A stretch of 64,000 bases of DNA from Shewanella acanthi (GTDB lineage Bacteria; Pseudomonadota; Gammaproteobacteria; Enterobacterales; Shewanellaceae). The stretch covers positions 2,914,001-2,978,000 of the forward strand of contig NZ_CP080413.1 of NCBI RefSeq assembly GCF_019457475.1, given 5' to 3'. How positions within the stretch are numbered: the first letter of the stretch is position 1; each line of letters begins with the position of its first letter. Shown in pieces: positions 15,095-23,793 of the stretch. Position numbers and translations under genes: made by a program. Below the pieces are notes generated by a model. It was not told the origin of the DNA and searched no databases. It saw only the letters and a program-made list of their open reading frames with translations.

Positions 15095-17089
15095 ATGCAA
15101 AAACCACAGCCTTTAAATCAAACGCGAGAGCAAATTACAAATCTTGATAATGAGCTATTGTCATTACTCGCCGAACGCAGACGCTTAAGCCTCGAAGTTG
15201 CTCGCAGCAAAGAAGTCGATATCAGACCCATTCGCGACACCCAAAGGGAAAAGGAGTTACTTGCTCGCCTCGTCACCATTGGCCGTGAAAAGGGCTTAGA
15301 TGCCCATTACGTACTTTCGCTCTACCAAAGCATTATCGAAGACTCAGTGCTGAATCAACAGGCTTATCTCCATGGCCGCGCCAACCCTGAAACCCAAAAG
15401 CAGCAATACTGCATTGCCTACTTAGGTGCTCGTGGTTCTTACTCCTACTTAGCCGCGTCACGTTATTGCCAGCGCCGTCAAGTGGAAATGCTGGATTTAG
15501 GCTGCCAGAGCTTTGATGAAATTGTGCAGGCGGTGGAGTTAGGCCATGCCGATTATGGCTTTTTACCGATTGAAAACACCTCATCGGGCTCGATTAACGA
15601 AGTCTACGATGTGTTGCAGCACACCAGTCTGTCGATTGTGGGTGAAACCACCATCGAAGTAAGCCACTGTTTGTTAGGTAAACCTGGCAGTAAATTATCC
15701 GATATCAAAACCGTTTACGCCCATCCGCAGCCCATTAGCCAATGCAGTCGCTATCTCAGTATGCACAGGGAATTAAAGCTGGAATACTGCTCAAGCAGCG
15801 CCGAAGCGATGGAGATGGTTAATCAATGTCGCGACAATAGCGCTGCAGCCATCGGTAGCGCCGAAGGTGGTGCGCTTTATCAGTTAGAGTCGATTGAATC
15901 GGGCCTTGCCAATCAAAAGATAAATCAGAGCCGCTTTATAGTGGTCGCTCGCAAGGCTGTTGCTGTGCCAGAACAATTGCCCGCTAAAACTACGCTAATT
16001 ATGGCGACAGGCCAAAAGGCTGGCGCCTTAGTCGAAGCGCTACTGGTACTGAAAGCCCATCAACTAAACATGAGCAAGTTGGAGTCTCGCCCCATCCCAG
16101 GAACCCCTTGGGAGGAAATGTTCTATTTAGATATTGATGCCAATATCTCCAGCGCAGCCATGCAGGAAGGTTTAAAGCAGTTAGAGCGGATAACTCGCTT
16201 TATTAAAGTCTTGGGTTGCTACCCATGCGAGACAGTAAAGCCTACTCAGCTCAGTAACAGTCAACTGTTGATTGAGCCAAATACCTCAAAGTCTCAAGTG
16301 ATTAGTGAGCCACAGGCGGAGTCAGCCGCCCAGCCAGTCCGTTATAGCAAAGCCTATAAAGCCAATGCGAGTGAAATCCAGTGCGGCCCATTCACTATTG
16401 GCGCTGGCCATATTGGTGCTATCGCAAAAATCACCTTAACCGATGCGCTGCCGAATATTGTTCTCTCAAGTTTTGAGCATAGGGCAAAACAGTTAAAATC
16501 GGCTGGATTCCAAGCCGTTATCCTAGAGGGCTGTCAGCGACTTCCCTCAACTGAACTGACGCTGCCTAAACTTCGTCAAACATTGCATCAATATGATTTG
16601 CTGTGCATTGTGGCAATTGAACAAAGTAGCGATCTGACAGTGGCAACCCAACAAGGGGACATGCTGTTGTTGACGGGCAAACAGATGTTCAATCAATCTT
16701 TGCTGGCACAGGCAGGAACCCTGCCCATGCCATTAATTCTTGAGCGCAATGAGATGGCAAGCTTAGAAGAATTCCTTGCAGCGACTGAAGTCATTTTAAG
16801 CCAAGGCAATCAGCAGCTGATACTGTGTGACTCAGGCATTCGCACTTTTAATAATGCCAATCTACCGACCTTGGACTTAGCTAGCCTTATTCAAATTAAG
16901 GCCACTAGCCACTTACCGATTGTGATAAATCCCTGCAATGCCATTACAACTGACGCCTTGCTACTGCAAACAAAAGGCATTAAACAGCTAAATGCCGATG
17001 GTTTAGTGCTAAATTGCACCCTAGGGGAAGAGGGAGAACAGGATTCACTGCCTATGATGGCCGAGGTCGTGCGCGAGTTATATCGCTAG
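15095..17089 (+). CDS. pheA: Chorismate mutase / prephenate dehydratase (P-protein) with a degenerate DAHP-synthase-like C-terminal domain
   Basis: 664 residues, against about 386 for E. coli PheA. Domains: AroQ-type chorismate mutase (about 10-95), prephenate dehydratase (106-285), ACT regulatory domain (300-380) with Phe-binding GALV (310-313) and ESRP (330-333), a linker (385-428), then about 235 residues resembling type I-beta DAHP synthase. Matches there include GPF at 431 and LEEFLAATEVILSQGNQQLI, GIRTF (581-585) and SHLPIVINP. The residues aligned to the metal Cys, PEP-binding Lys, metal His and metal Glu are replaced, so this part should be inactive. The dehydratase TRF motif reads SRF (279-281), a conservative change. 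The ATG at 15095 follows GAGGT; a TTG at 15065 is less likely. Expression is controlled by the pheL attenuator. Confidence 0.93.
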   Translation: MQKPQPLNQTREQITNLDNELLSLLAERRRLSLEVARSKEVDIRPIRDTQREKELLARLVTIGREKGLDAHYVLSLYQSIIEDSVLNQQAYLHGRANPETQKQQYCIAYLGARGSYSYLAASRYCQRRQVEMLDLGCQSFDEIVQAVELGHADYGFLPIENTSSGSINEVYDVLQHTSLSIVGETTIEVSHCLLGKPGSKLSDIKTVYAHPQPISQCSRYLSMHRELKLEYCSSSAEAMEMVNQCRDNSAAAIGSAEGGALYQLESIESGLANQKINQSRFIVVARKAVAVPEQLPAKTTLIMATGQKAGALVEALLVLKAHQLNMSKLESRPIPGTPWEEMFYLDIDANISSAAMQEGLKQLERITRFIKVLGCYPCETVKPTQLSNSQLLIEPNTSKSQVISEPQAESAAQPVRYSKAYKANASEIQCGPFTIGAGHIGAIAKITLTDALPNIVLSSFEHRAKQLKSAGFQAVILEGCQRLPSTELTLPKLRQTLHQYDLLCIVAIEQSSDLTVATQQGDMLLLTGKQMFNQSLLAQAGTLPMPLILERNEMASLEEFLAATEVILSQGNQQLILCDSGIRTFNNANLPTLDLASLIQIKATSHLPIVINPCNAITTDALLLQTKGIKQLNADGLVLNCTLGEEGEQDSLPMMAEVVRELYR

Positions 17090-17141
17090 CGCTTGAATCT
17101 TAAGGGCACTGTCTGCCCATACAGTAAAAAAGCCATAAAGA

Positions 17142-17180
17142 AAAAGCCCTTAACATCGCGTCTCAATGTTAAGGGCTTTT
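17142..17180. terminator. Strong bidirectional terminator after pheA
   Basis: AAAAGCCCTTAACAT (17142-17156) pairs perfectly with ATGTTAAGGGCTTTT (17166-17180) around a nine-base loop. It lies about 50 bases after pheA and about 75 bases past the end of the minus-strand gene at 17254, so it can serve both. Confidence 0.88.
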
Positions 17181-17253
17181 GCTTTAATAGAACGAACCTA
17201 GACGCTAATACCGAAAATGGTCTATCTAAGCACAACTGCATTCCAGGAGGTGA

Positions 17254-17589
17254 TTAGACTTCTAACCCATCAATTAAGCTTAACCAACCCTTAATAATCC
17301 GATGGCAAAACCAAATGATGCCAAAAAGATAAATCGACAGACTAAGCCAAAGAGTCGGCACAAGATAACCCAATACCAGCAGACTTAAAAAAATGATGTT
17401 GGAATAACGCTGCCAACGAAGGTGGGAATTTAACAGGGTATTGGCCGAAGTTTGGCGCTGCGACAAATTAATAAACAAACTTAGCAGCAACGGCACTAAC
17501 AATAATGGAAAGCCAGACATTAAGGCATAAAGCAAATGGCCTAAGCTGCGGTCTTCAACTTTTGCGGCATAAGTGGTTGTCGTTGTCAT
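17254..17589 (-). CDS. Small predicted membrane protein, DUF4870-like
   Basis: A 111-residue protein with three membrane helices: LLYALMSGFPLLLVPLLLSLFI, NIIFLSLLVLGYLVPTLWLSL and LFGIIWFCHRIIKGWLSL. The pattern NSHLRWQRYS before the second helix and WFCHRIIKGWLSLIDG at the end is common in small DUF4870-like inner-membrane proteins. No function is known. ATG at 17589 with GGAGT seven bases upstream. It is monocistronic. Confidence 0.75.
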   Translation of the reverse strand: MTTTTTYAAKVEDRSLGHLLYALMSGFPLLLVPLLLSLFINLSQRQTSANTLLNSHLRWQRYSNIIFLSLLVLGYLVPTLWLSLSIYLFGIIWFCHRIIKGWLSLIDGLEV

Positions 17590-17769
17590 TGAAAGACTCC
17601 AGCCAGACGATGGATAAGCTCTACATTAGCACCTCTATTTAACCTTACGTTCTTGCGAATATATTCGCAACCAAGTCGGAAAAATATTTACCTTATCAAC
17701 CAAAGCAAGCACCACACAAAGGAATATGTCAGCGCATCACGGCTAAATGCCTTTACAGGATGGACACAT

Positions 17770-18891
17770 TTAAAGCACTAATCTCACATCCGACTTTAGC
17801 CTGGTTGAGCAGGCTAACACGTAACCCGATTCAATTTCAGCTGGCGTCAATGTCATCTGGCTTGTGGATTCTGTATCCCCTTCCACGACCTGACATTTAC
17901 AGGCGCCGCACACGCCCGAGCGACACGCCGCAATAATGGGCAATCCTTCGGCCTCAATTCCCTCTAGTAAAGTTTGCTCAAGCGACAGTAATCGCGTTTT
18001 GTCTCCAATGGATAACATAAAACCATTCGCTGAAGGGGGAGCTGCATGCGATTTTGCTTGCAAAACTTGGCACTGCGCCTCTTTAACAGCGGTAGCAAAA
18101 CTCTCGTGATAAAGGTGACTTAAGTCGAAATTAAGCTCTGTGAGTATGTGTTTTACCGCCTGCATATAGTGCTCTGGGCCACATAAGAAAACCGTTCTTT
18201 GCGCCAAATCAGGCACGAGGTTAATCAAGTTTTCCGCAGTTAAACGCCCCAGTTCATGTACAACATTTTCATCATGCCAGGCCGAATCGGTTGTAACCTC
18301 CTCTACCATATAGCACAATTTAAAATAATGTTTGCTCTGCGCAAGGGTCTGTAAAGAAGATTTAAAAATGATATCGGCTTGCGTTTTAGCGCTATGAACA
18401 AAGGCGATATCGGCATGCACCCGAGTATCAGTCAAATAACGCGACATCGAATACATAGGTGTAATGCCGCAGCCTGCACTCAAAAATAGGTACTTTTCAG
18501 CCGGAATATCAAACAGATTAAATTGCCCTGTCGGCGGTAATACCCTCACGGACTGACCTGGTTGGAGATAATCAATCAAGTAATTAGAAACGAGTCCACC
18601 CGTTACGCGCTTAATGGTCACCATTAACGAATAGGGCCGAGAGGGGGAAGAAGACAGGGTATAACTACGACAAGCTTGCTCACCATTGATATCGAGCACA
18701 AAGGTCATAAATTGACCCGGCTTATAATCAAATCTCATAGGCTCTGTGGCTTGAAAGCGAAAACTCACCACGTCTGCAGTCTCATCCCAACGCTCGACAC
18801 AGACTAGTTGATTAAAAACGGTTTGAGATGTGGTGAACGAAAGCGAAAATTCATTCGATATAGTACTGATATTCATAGTTTGTGTATCCAT
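17770..18891 (-). CDS. hcr: NADH oxidoreductase for the hybrid cluster protein (Hcr)
   Basis: A 373-residue flavoprotein of the ferredoxin-reductase class. The FAD-binding barrel has RSYTLSSSPS (about residues 78-87), the NAD domain has LFLSAGCGITPMYSM, and the C-terminal plant-type 2Fe-2S ferredoxin domain has the CRSGVCGACKC cluster with a further Cys near ACSTR. It feeds electrons from NADH to Hcp. It follows hcp by 50 bases on the same strand. The ATG at 18891 has no clear ribosome binding site and lies four bases after a 10-bp hairpin; the in-frame ATG at 18876 is an alternative start. Confidence 0.92.
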   Translation of the reverse strand: MDTQTMNISTISNEFSLSFTTSQTVFNQLVCVERWDETADVVSFRFQATEPMRFDYKPGQFMTFVLDINGEQACRSYTLSSSPSRPYSLMVTIKRVTGGLVSNYLIDYLQPGQSVRVLPPTGQFNLFDIPAEKYLFLSAGCGITPMYSMSRYLTDTRVHADIAFVHSAKTQADIIFKSSLQTLAQSKHYFKLCYMVEEVTTDSAWHDENVVHELGRLTAENLINLVPDLAQRTVFLCGPEHYMQAVKHILTELNFDLSHLYHESFATAVKEAQCQVLQAKSHAAPPSANGFMLSIGDKTRLLSLEQTLLEGIEAEGLPIIAACRSGVCGACKCQVVEGDTESTSQMTLTPAEIESGYVLACSTRLKSDVRLVL

Positions 18892-18895
18892 TAGA

Positions 18896-18920
18896 CGGCG
18901 GCTTTTGTCTAAAGCCGCCG
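18896..18920 (-). promoter_or_regulatory. Hairpin in the hcp-hcr gap
   Basis: CGGCGGCTTT (18896-18905) pairs perfectly with AAAGCCGCCG (18911-18920) around a five-base loop. On the message it would form between the hcp stop and four bases before the hcr ATG, with no T-run after it. It could protect the hcp 3' end from decay, or mask hcr translation initiation. Confidence 0.65.
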
Positions 18921-18941
18921 AGCATATTTGGATTGAACTGC

Positions 18942-20606
18942 TTATGCTACGTTCAACATGGTCTTAAGATCGGCTTCAACCGTGGTGGTATTACGCAGAC
19001 CAAATTTTTCTTCCAGAATCTTGGCAAGATTCGCCGTTAAGAACGCCGGCGGCGTTGGGCCAGTGCGAATGTTTTTTACCCCAAGTGACAGCAGGGTTAG
19101 CAGCACCACAATCGCCTTCTGCTCGAACCATGAGAGTACTAAGTTCAGTGGTAATTCATTAATATCGCACTCGAAGATTTCAGACAGCGCAATCGCTAAC
19201 TGGATAGCCGAGTAGGCATCATTACACTGGCCGATATCGAGTAAACGTGGAATCCCATTGATGTCGCCAAAGTCCAATTTATTGAATTTGTACTTACCGC
19301 AACCTAAGGTCAGAATGACAGAGTCCTTCGGCGCCGATTTCGCTAAGTCGGTGAAATAGCTACGCTCAGACTTATCACCATCACAGCCACCCACAAGGAA
19401 GAAGTGCTTAATTGAACCATTCTTCACATTTTCAACCACAGTCGGTGCCGCAGTCATTAGCGCATTTCGGGCAAAACCAATCGTAATGTTGTGGGGGATT
19501 TCATCGAATTGGAAACCATCTAATGCCAGAGCTTTATCAATCACCACCGAGAAGTCATCACCCGTTATATGGGTAACACCTGGCCAACCAACGATACTGC
19601 GGGTAAAAATACGATCGCTATAGTGGCCAACATTCGGATCGATAATGCAGTTAGACGTCATCACAACTGCGCCAGGGAAATTCGCGAATTCTTTTTGCTG
19701 ATTCTGCCAAGCACTGCCGTAGTTACCCACTAAATTCGGGTATTTTTTAAAGGCTGGATAGGCAAGCGCTGGCAACATTTCACCATGGGTATAAACGTTA
19801 ATGCCCTTGCCAGCGGTTTGCTTAAGGATAAGCTCTAAGTCTTTCATATCGTGACCAGAGACTAAAATCGCCTTACCTTTAACAAACTTAGTGTTTACCA
19901 CTGTAGGCTCAGGGTGACCGAAGGCTTCAGTTTCACCCGCATCGAGCATCGCCATAATGCGATAGTTCAGCTGACCAATTTCCATCGCAGTTGAAAATAA
20001 CTTATCAGCATCGACACTCGGTTCACCGAGGAACGCCATCATCTGATGGAAACTGGCGGCGATATCAGCGTCGGTTTTACCGAGTACGCGGGCGTGCTCC
20101 ATATAAGCTGCCGCGCCTTTAAGGCCATATAAACAAAGTAATCTTAAGCCTAAGATATCCTCATGAATGTCATTTTTATCTTTATTCAGTGCGGCTATCG
20201 GCGCTTGAGTGAGCATTTCAACCTTGCTGGTTCCTAGGATTAACTGCGCCACCTCAGGAACATGTTCTGGCGTTTTACCAGCCTGTGCACAAGCGGCCTC
20301 ATAGGCATTTTTTAAACTTTCACGGTATGTCGCCGCTTGCTTAGCGTACTCAACGATTCGCTCATCATCGAAATTAACATTGGTCAGAGTAGAGAAAAAT
20401 GCTTTGGGGACAAAGCTGTCGATTTGCGAATCAATAATGCCAAATTCACGCGCCTTCACCGCATAAACTGAAACGCCCTGAAGCATATAAATCAATAGGT
20501 CTTGCAAATCTGAAGTGGCTGCCAACTTGCCACACATGCCTTGGGCATAGCTACAACCATTGCCAACTGGGGTACGAATAGTTTGCTCACACTGAATACA
20601 GAACAT
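18942..20606 (-). CDS. hcp: Hybrid cluster protein (Hcp), nitric oxide / hydroxylamine reductase
   Basis: A 554-residue protein, close to the 550 of E. coli Hcp. The N-terminal cluster cysteines are in MFCIQCEQT and [11 protein letters not shown]. Hybrid-cluster ligand regions follow, including [40 protein letters not shown] and [11 protein letters not shown]. Hcp reduces nitric oxide and hydroxylamine and counters nitrosative stress in anaerobic cells. The ATG at 20606 has AAGGAGT seven bases upstream and begins the cluster motif directly; a start ten codons earlier is unlikely. It is first in the hcp-hcr operon, and an NsrR-like palindrome lies just upstream. Confidence 0.95.
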   Translation of the reverse strand: MFCIQCEQTIRTPVGNGCSYAQGMCGKLAATSDLQDLLIYMLQGVSVYAVKAREFGIIDSQIDSFVPKAFFSTLTNVNFDDERIVEYAKQAATYRESLKNAYEAACAQAGKTPEHVPEVAQLILGTSKVEMLTQAPIAALNKDKNDIHEDILGLRLLCLYGLKGAAAYMEHARVLGKTDADIAASFHQMMAFLGEPSVDADKLFSTAMEIGQLNYRIMAMLDAGETEAFGHPEPTVVNTKFVKGKAILVSGHDMKDLELILKQTAGKGINVYTHGEMLPALAYPAFKKYPNLVGNYGSAWQNQQKEFANFPGAVVMTSNCIIDPNVGHYSDRIFTRSIVGWPGVTHITGDDFSVVIDKALALDGFQFDEIPHNITIGFARNALMTAAPTVVENVKNGSIKHFFLVGGCDGDKSERSYFTDLAKSAPKDSVILTLGCGKYKFNKLDFGDINGIPRLLDIGQCNDAYSAIQLAIALSEIFECDINELPLNLVLSWFEQKAIVVLLTLLSLGVKNIRTGPTPPAFLTANLAKILEEKFGLRNTTTVEADLKTMLNVA

Positions 20607-20630
20607 GGATAGACTCCTTATATTTAATTC

Positions 20631-20647
20631 ATGCATTATTTATACAT
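20631..20647 (-). promoter_or_regulatory. NsrR-like operator upstream of hcp
   Basis: The 17-base imperfect palindrome ATGCATTATTTATACAT keeps the ATGYAT / ATRCAT arms of the gammaproteobacterial NsrR consensus (recalled), with three mismatches in the centre. It lies 25 bases before the hcp start. hcp-hcr is a known NsrR target in E. coli. Confidence 0.5.
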
Positions 20648-20796
20648 GTTAAAAACAGTCTACCGAAACGGCGTATAAGTGATAGATCTTTTTCATTTCA
20701 TATCGCAAATCTTAGAGAAGGATCACTTATTAACTTTTCGTTAGCATTAATTAAAAGGGTGGCAATGTGGACCTTATTGTCTTGCGCTTTTTGCAT

Positions 20797-20824
20797 AAAA
20801 AAATGCCCATCGATGATGGGCACT
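20797..20824 (-). terminator. Terminator after tyrA
   Basis: TGCCCATC (20804-20811) pairs with GATGGGCA (20815-20822) around GAT. On the minus strand the stem is followed by a run of seven Ts. It lies about 40 bases past the tyrA stop. Confidence 0.88.
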
Positions 20825-20860
20825 TTGCTAAAAATCTTATTGATGACTTGTGCGTATCAA

Positions 20861-22000
20861 TCAACTTGTTCGCATATCATTGACGGACTGGAGCATTGCT
20901 CGGCTTTCTTGCTGGAACTGCGGCGCAAAATCCCCAAACCATTTAGCAACTGTCTTGAACTGGGCAATAAACTCTGGCCTATCGCCACGCTTAAGCATCT
21001 CAAGCGCATCACGGTAATTCTCTAAATAGTCACTTATCGCATGCTGACTGTCCTGCTGGGCAAAGATAATGTCGGCATAGAGCTCTGGGCTTTGGGCAAA
21101 TAAACGCCCTACCATAGCAAGCTCTAATCGATATATGGGCGAGCTAAACTGCAATAGCGTTTCAATATCCGCCTCTTCCTTACAAAGGTTAAGACCGTAG
21201 ACAAAAGTCGAGAAGTGACGCATTGCCTGCACTAGTTGCATGGCATTATCGTGGCGTTCCGCTTCAGCCTCGACTAAACGCGCGCCCCAAATGGCGATCT
21301 GATCGAGCAGCCATTGGTATTTATCTTGTTCACGTCCATGGCAAACCACAACAACTTGCTTCGCAAAGCTGCCGACATCTGGGCCAAACATAGGATGAAA
21401 GCCTACTACAGGGCCAGGATGCGCCGCCATCATTGCATCGACGGGCTCAGCCTTAATCGAGGTGAGATCTGCCAAAATACAGTTCACAGGCAATCGGCTT
21501 AGCTTGTCGCGAATAAGTTCACAGGTAATGGCAATTGGTACAGTGACCAGCACTAATCCCGCATCCGCAAACACAGTTTCAGCACGCTGCCAATCGTTCT
21601 TATCGATTGTTTCAACTTGATAGCCCGACAAGCAAAACATCTGTTTAAACAGACCACCAAGTTGCCCCTTACCACCGACAATCACCACGGTGCCAAGATC
21701 GTTTTTAACCTGCTTAAAGCCCACATCCTTTTCGTTTAAGTAGGATTCACGCATGAGACGCCTAAGAATATCTTCAATAAGCTGTGGGGCTATTCCCATT
21801 CCTTTTGCTTCATCTCGGCGCTTAGCTAACATTGCAGCTTCGCGCTGCGGTGCATAGATAGGTAAACCTGCAGCATGTTTCACCGTGCCGACTTGGGCGA
21901 CAAGATCTAACCGCTTACGCAGTAAATGCAATAACTGCTGATCCACGCCATCGATTAGACCACGAAGGTGCTCTAATTCCGCCGTTGTTTTTTCACTCAT
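20861..22000 (-). CDS. tyrA: Chorismate mutase / prephenate dehydrogenase (T-protein)
   Basis: A 379-residue bifunctional enzyme (E. coli 373). The AroQ-type chorismate mutase domain covers about residues 1-90 ([33 protein letters not shown]). The dehydrogenase domain follows, with nucleotide-binding [14 protein letters not shown] and the substrate region [11 protein letters not shown]. It turns chorismate into prephenate and then 4-hydroxyphenylpyruvate for tyrosine. Of two adjacent ATG codons I chose the second (22000), which is better spaced from AAGGA. It lies 23 bases after aroF, in the conserved aroF-tyrA operon. Confidence 0.96.
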   Translation of the reverse strand: MSEKTTAELEHLRGLIDGVDQQLLHLLRKRLDLVAQVGTVKHAAGLPIYAPQREAAMLAKRRDEAKGMGIAPQLIEDILRRLMRESYLNEKDVGFKQVKNDLGTVVIVGGKGQLGGLFKQMFCLSGYQVETIDKNDWQRAETVFADAGLVLVTVPIAITCELIRDKLSRLPVNCILADLTSIKAEPVDAMMAAHPGPVVGFHPMFGPDVGSFAKQVVVVCHGREQDKYQWLLDQIAIWGARLVEAEAERHDNAMQLVQAMRHFSTFVYGLNLCKEEADIETLLQFSSPIYRLELAMVGRLFAQSPELYADIIFAQQDSQHAISDYLENYRDALEMLKRGDRPEFIAQFKTVAKWFGDFAPQFQQESRAMLQSVNDMRTS

Positions 22001-22023
22001 CATCTAGTCCTTGACCATAGCGT

Positions 22024-23115
22024 TTATGCATTAGCAACTTTGAGCATATCAAAACGCGTTGCCAATACTGAAGATAACTTCGAAGCCCCCGCACGTAAAA
22101 CGCTTTCGGTTTTTTCCCAATTAATACAGGAATCTGTGACCGACACTCCATAGGCTAATTCGCTTAGCGGTTTATCACAGCTTTGATTACCCTCGTTTAA
22201 GTGGCTCTCTAACATGACGCCAATAATGGATTTATTACCATTGTAGATTTGCGCAAACACATCCTCACACACGGGCACTTGACGGGTGTAATCCTTGGAA
22301 GAGTTACCATGGCTGCAATCGATAATCAGGCGAGCGTTAAGTTTTGCCTTATGTAACTGCGCCTCACACTCGGCCACACTCGCGGCATCGTAGTTTGGTG
22401 TTGCGCCGCCGCGGAGGATCACATGGCCGTCAGGATTACCCGCCGTTTGCAAAAGCGCCACCTGCCCCTGTTGGTTAATGCCCATAAATCGATGGCTACT
22501 TGCCGCCGATTTCAGCGCGTTGATAGCTACATCGAGTTTGCCATCGGTGCCATTTTTAAAACCAACGGGCATAGAAAGCCCCGATGCCATTTCCCTGTGG
22601 GTTTGTGATTCGGTGGTACGGGCACCGATGGCTGACCAAGTGACCAATTCAGAAATGTACTGCGGACTAATAGGATCGAGCGCTTCAGTCGCCACAGGAA
22701 GTTCTAATTCTGCTAGCCAAATCATCAGCTCGCGCGCCATTTTAAGGCCCTTCTCGACATCGAAGGATTCATCCATATCGGGATCGTTTATCATCCCCTT
22801 CCAACCAACCGTAGTGCGTGGTTTTTCAAAGTAGACCCGCATCAGGATGTAGAACTCATCACTTAACTCGTCGTGAAGTTTTTTAAGCTTTAAGGCGTAC
22901 TCCTTGGCAGCATCAGTATCGTGAATAGAGCAAGGGCCAGTAATGATAAGCACGCGGTTATCACGTTTATGGACGATATCAGCAACGGTTTGACGGGCGT
23001 TAAGAATATAGCGATATGCATGCGTAGATAGCGGCAGAGCCTCTTTAAGCTCCTGCGGCGTAATTAACACTTTCTCTGAACTGATATGGACGTTGTTAAT
23101 CGTATCTTGCTGCAT
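22024..23115 (-). CDS. aroF: 3-deoxy-7-phosphoheptulonate synthase, AroF type
   Basis: A 363-residue type I-alpha DAHP synthase. It condenses PEP with erythrose 4-phosphate to start the shikimate pathway. Visible residues include the metal Cys in IITGPCSIHD, the KPRTTVGWKG loop, GARTTESQTHRE, LRGG and DCSHGNSSKD. Linkage to tyrA suggests the tyrosine-sensitive AroF isozyme, though feedback specificity is inferred from context. The start is ATG at 23115 after AGGTGATAAAC; an in-frame GTG three codons earlier lies inside that ribosome binding site. An inverted repeat about 100 bases upstream may be its operator. Confidence 0.94.
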   Translation of the reverse strand: MQQDTINNVHISSEKVLITPQELKEALPLSTHAYRYILNARQTVADIVHKRDNRVLIITGPCSIHDTDAAKEYALKLKKLHDELSDEFYILMRVYFEKPRTTVGWKGMINDPDMDESFDVEKGLKMARELMIWLAELELPVATEALDPISPQYISELVTWSAIGARTTESQTHREMASGLSMPVGFKNGTDGKLDVAINALKSAASSHRFMGINQQGQVALLQTAGNPDGHVILRGGATPNYDAASVAECEAQLHKAKLNARLIIDCSHGNSSKDYTRQVPVCEDVFAQIYNGNKSIIGVMLESHLNEGNQSCDKPLSELAYGVSVTDSCINWEKTESVLRAGASKLSSVLATRFDMLKVANA

Positions 23116-23215
23116 GTTTATCACCTAAAACCTAAGTTAATGACCCTATTACATTGGCTGCTTAAAATGCACCTTGGGGATTTAAGAAAATGTGAGTCTA
23201 CCGCTTAATGTAATT

Positions 23216-23237
23216 TTGTAATGCTACATCATTACAA
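23216..23237 (-). promoter_or_regulatory. Perfect inverted repeat upstream of aroF
   Basis: TTGTAATG (23216-23223) and CATTACAA (23230-23237) form perfect 8-base arms around a 6-base spacer. It resembles an operator, but the spacing between TGTAA and TTACA is two bases longer than in the E. coli TyrR box, so the regulator is uncertain. Confidence 0.5.
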
Positions 23238-23335
23238 TGAGCGACCACTATGCCTGTTCACAGAGGGAAGATCAAGGAGGAATTCACATCTTTAGCAAAA
23301 TTGAGACAATTTGCGGTTTCAATAACAAATTGCAG

Positions 23336-23365
23336 GCAACAAAAAACCGCCACGAGGGCGGTTTT
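23336..23365 (-). terminator. Terminator after rplS
   Basis: AAAACCGCC (23343-23351) pairs with GGCGGTTTT (23357-23365). On the minus strand the stem runs into TTTTTTG. It lies about 40 bases past the rplS stop and ends the rpsP-rimM-trmD-rplS operon. Confidence 0.88.
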
Positions 23366-23405
23366 CTGTGCGAACACTACGTCTTGTTTTCTGTAGCGGG
23401 TACTA

Positions 23406-23759
23406 TTACTTAGTTGCCAGCTTTTCACGGATACGTGCAGATTTACCTGAACGCTCACGTAAGTAGTACAGTTTGGCGCGACGAACGCGACCACGACGCT
23501 TAACTTCAATGCTAGCGATCAGCGGGCTGTGCGTTTGGAATGCACGCTCTACACCTTCGCCATTAGAGATTTTACGTACTGTGAATGCAGAGTGCAGACC
23601 ACGGTTACGTTTAGCAATTACAACGCCTTCGAAAGCCTGTAAACGCTCTTTATCACCTTCTTTAACACGAACCTGAACTACTACTGTATCACCAGCACCA
23701 AACGCAGGTACGTCTTGTTTCATTTGCTCATCGTTGAGCATTTTAATGATGTTGTTCAT
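23406..23759 (-). CDS. rplS: Large ribosomal subunit protein bL19
   Basis: 117 residues. The core [29 protein letters not shown] and the end [18 protein letters not shown] are diagnostic of bL19, which lies at the 30S-50S interface. It is the last gene of the rpsP-rimM-trmD-rplS operon, 34 bases after trmD, and a terminator follows. The ATG at 23759 has ACGGAGTAAGTT upstream. Confidence 0.98.
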   Translation of the reverse strand: MNNIIKMLNDEQMKQDVPAFGAGDTVVVQVRVKEGDKERLQAFEGVVIAKRNRGLHSAFTVRKISNGEGVERAFQTHSPLIASIEVKRRGRVRRAKLYYLRERSGKSARIREKLATK

Positions 23760-23793
23760 AACTTACTCCGTTCTAGAATTAACTGAGCTACGA

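Noticed and set aside
23216..23237. Calling the aroF inverted repeat a TyrR box
   Set aside because: The gap between TGTAA and TTACA is two bases too long for the TyrR G-N14-C rule, so I list it as an unassigned operator-like repeat.
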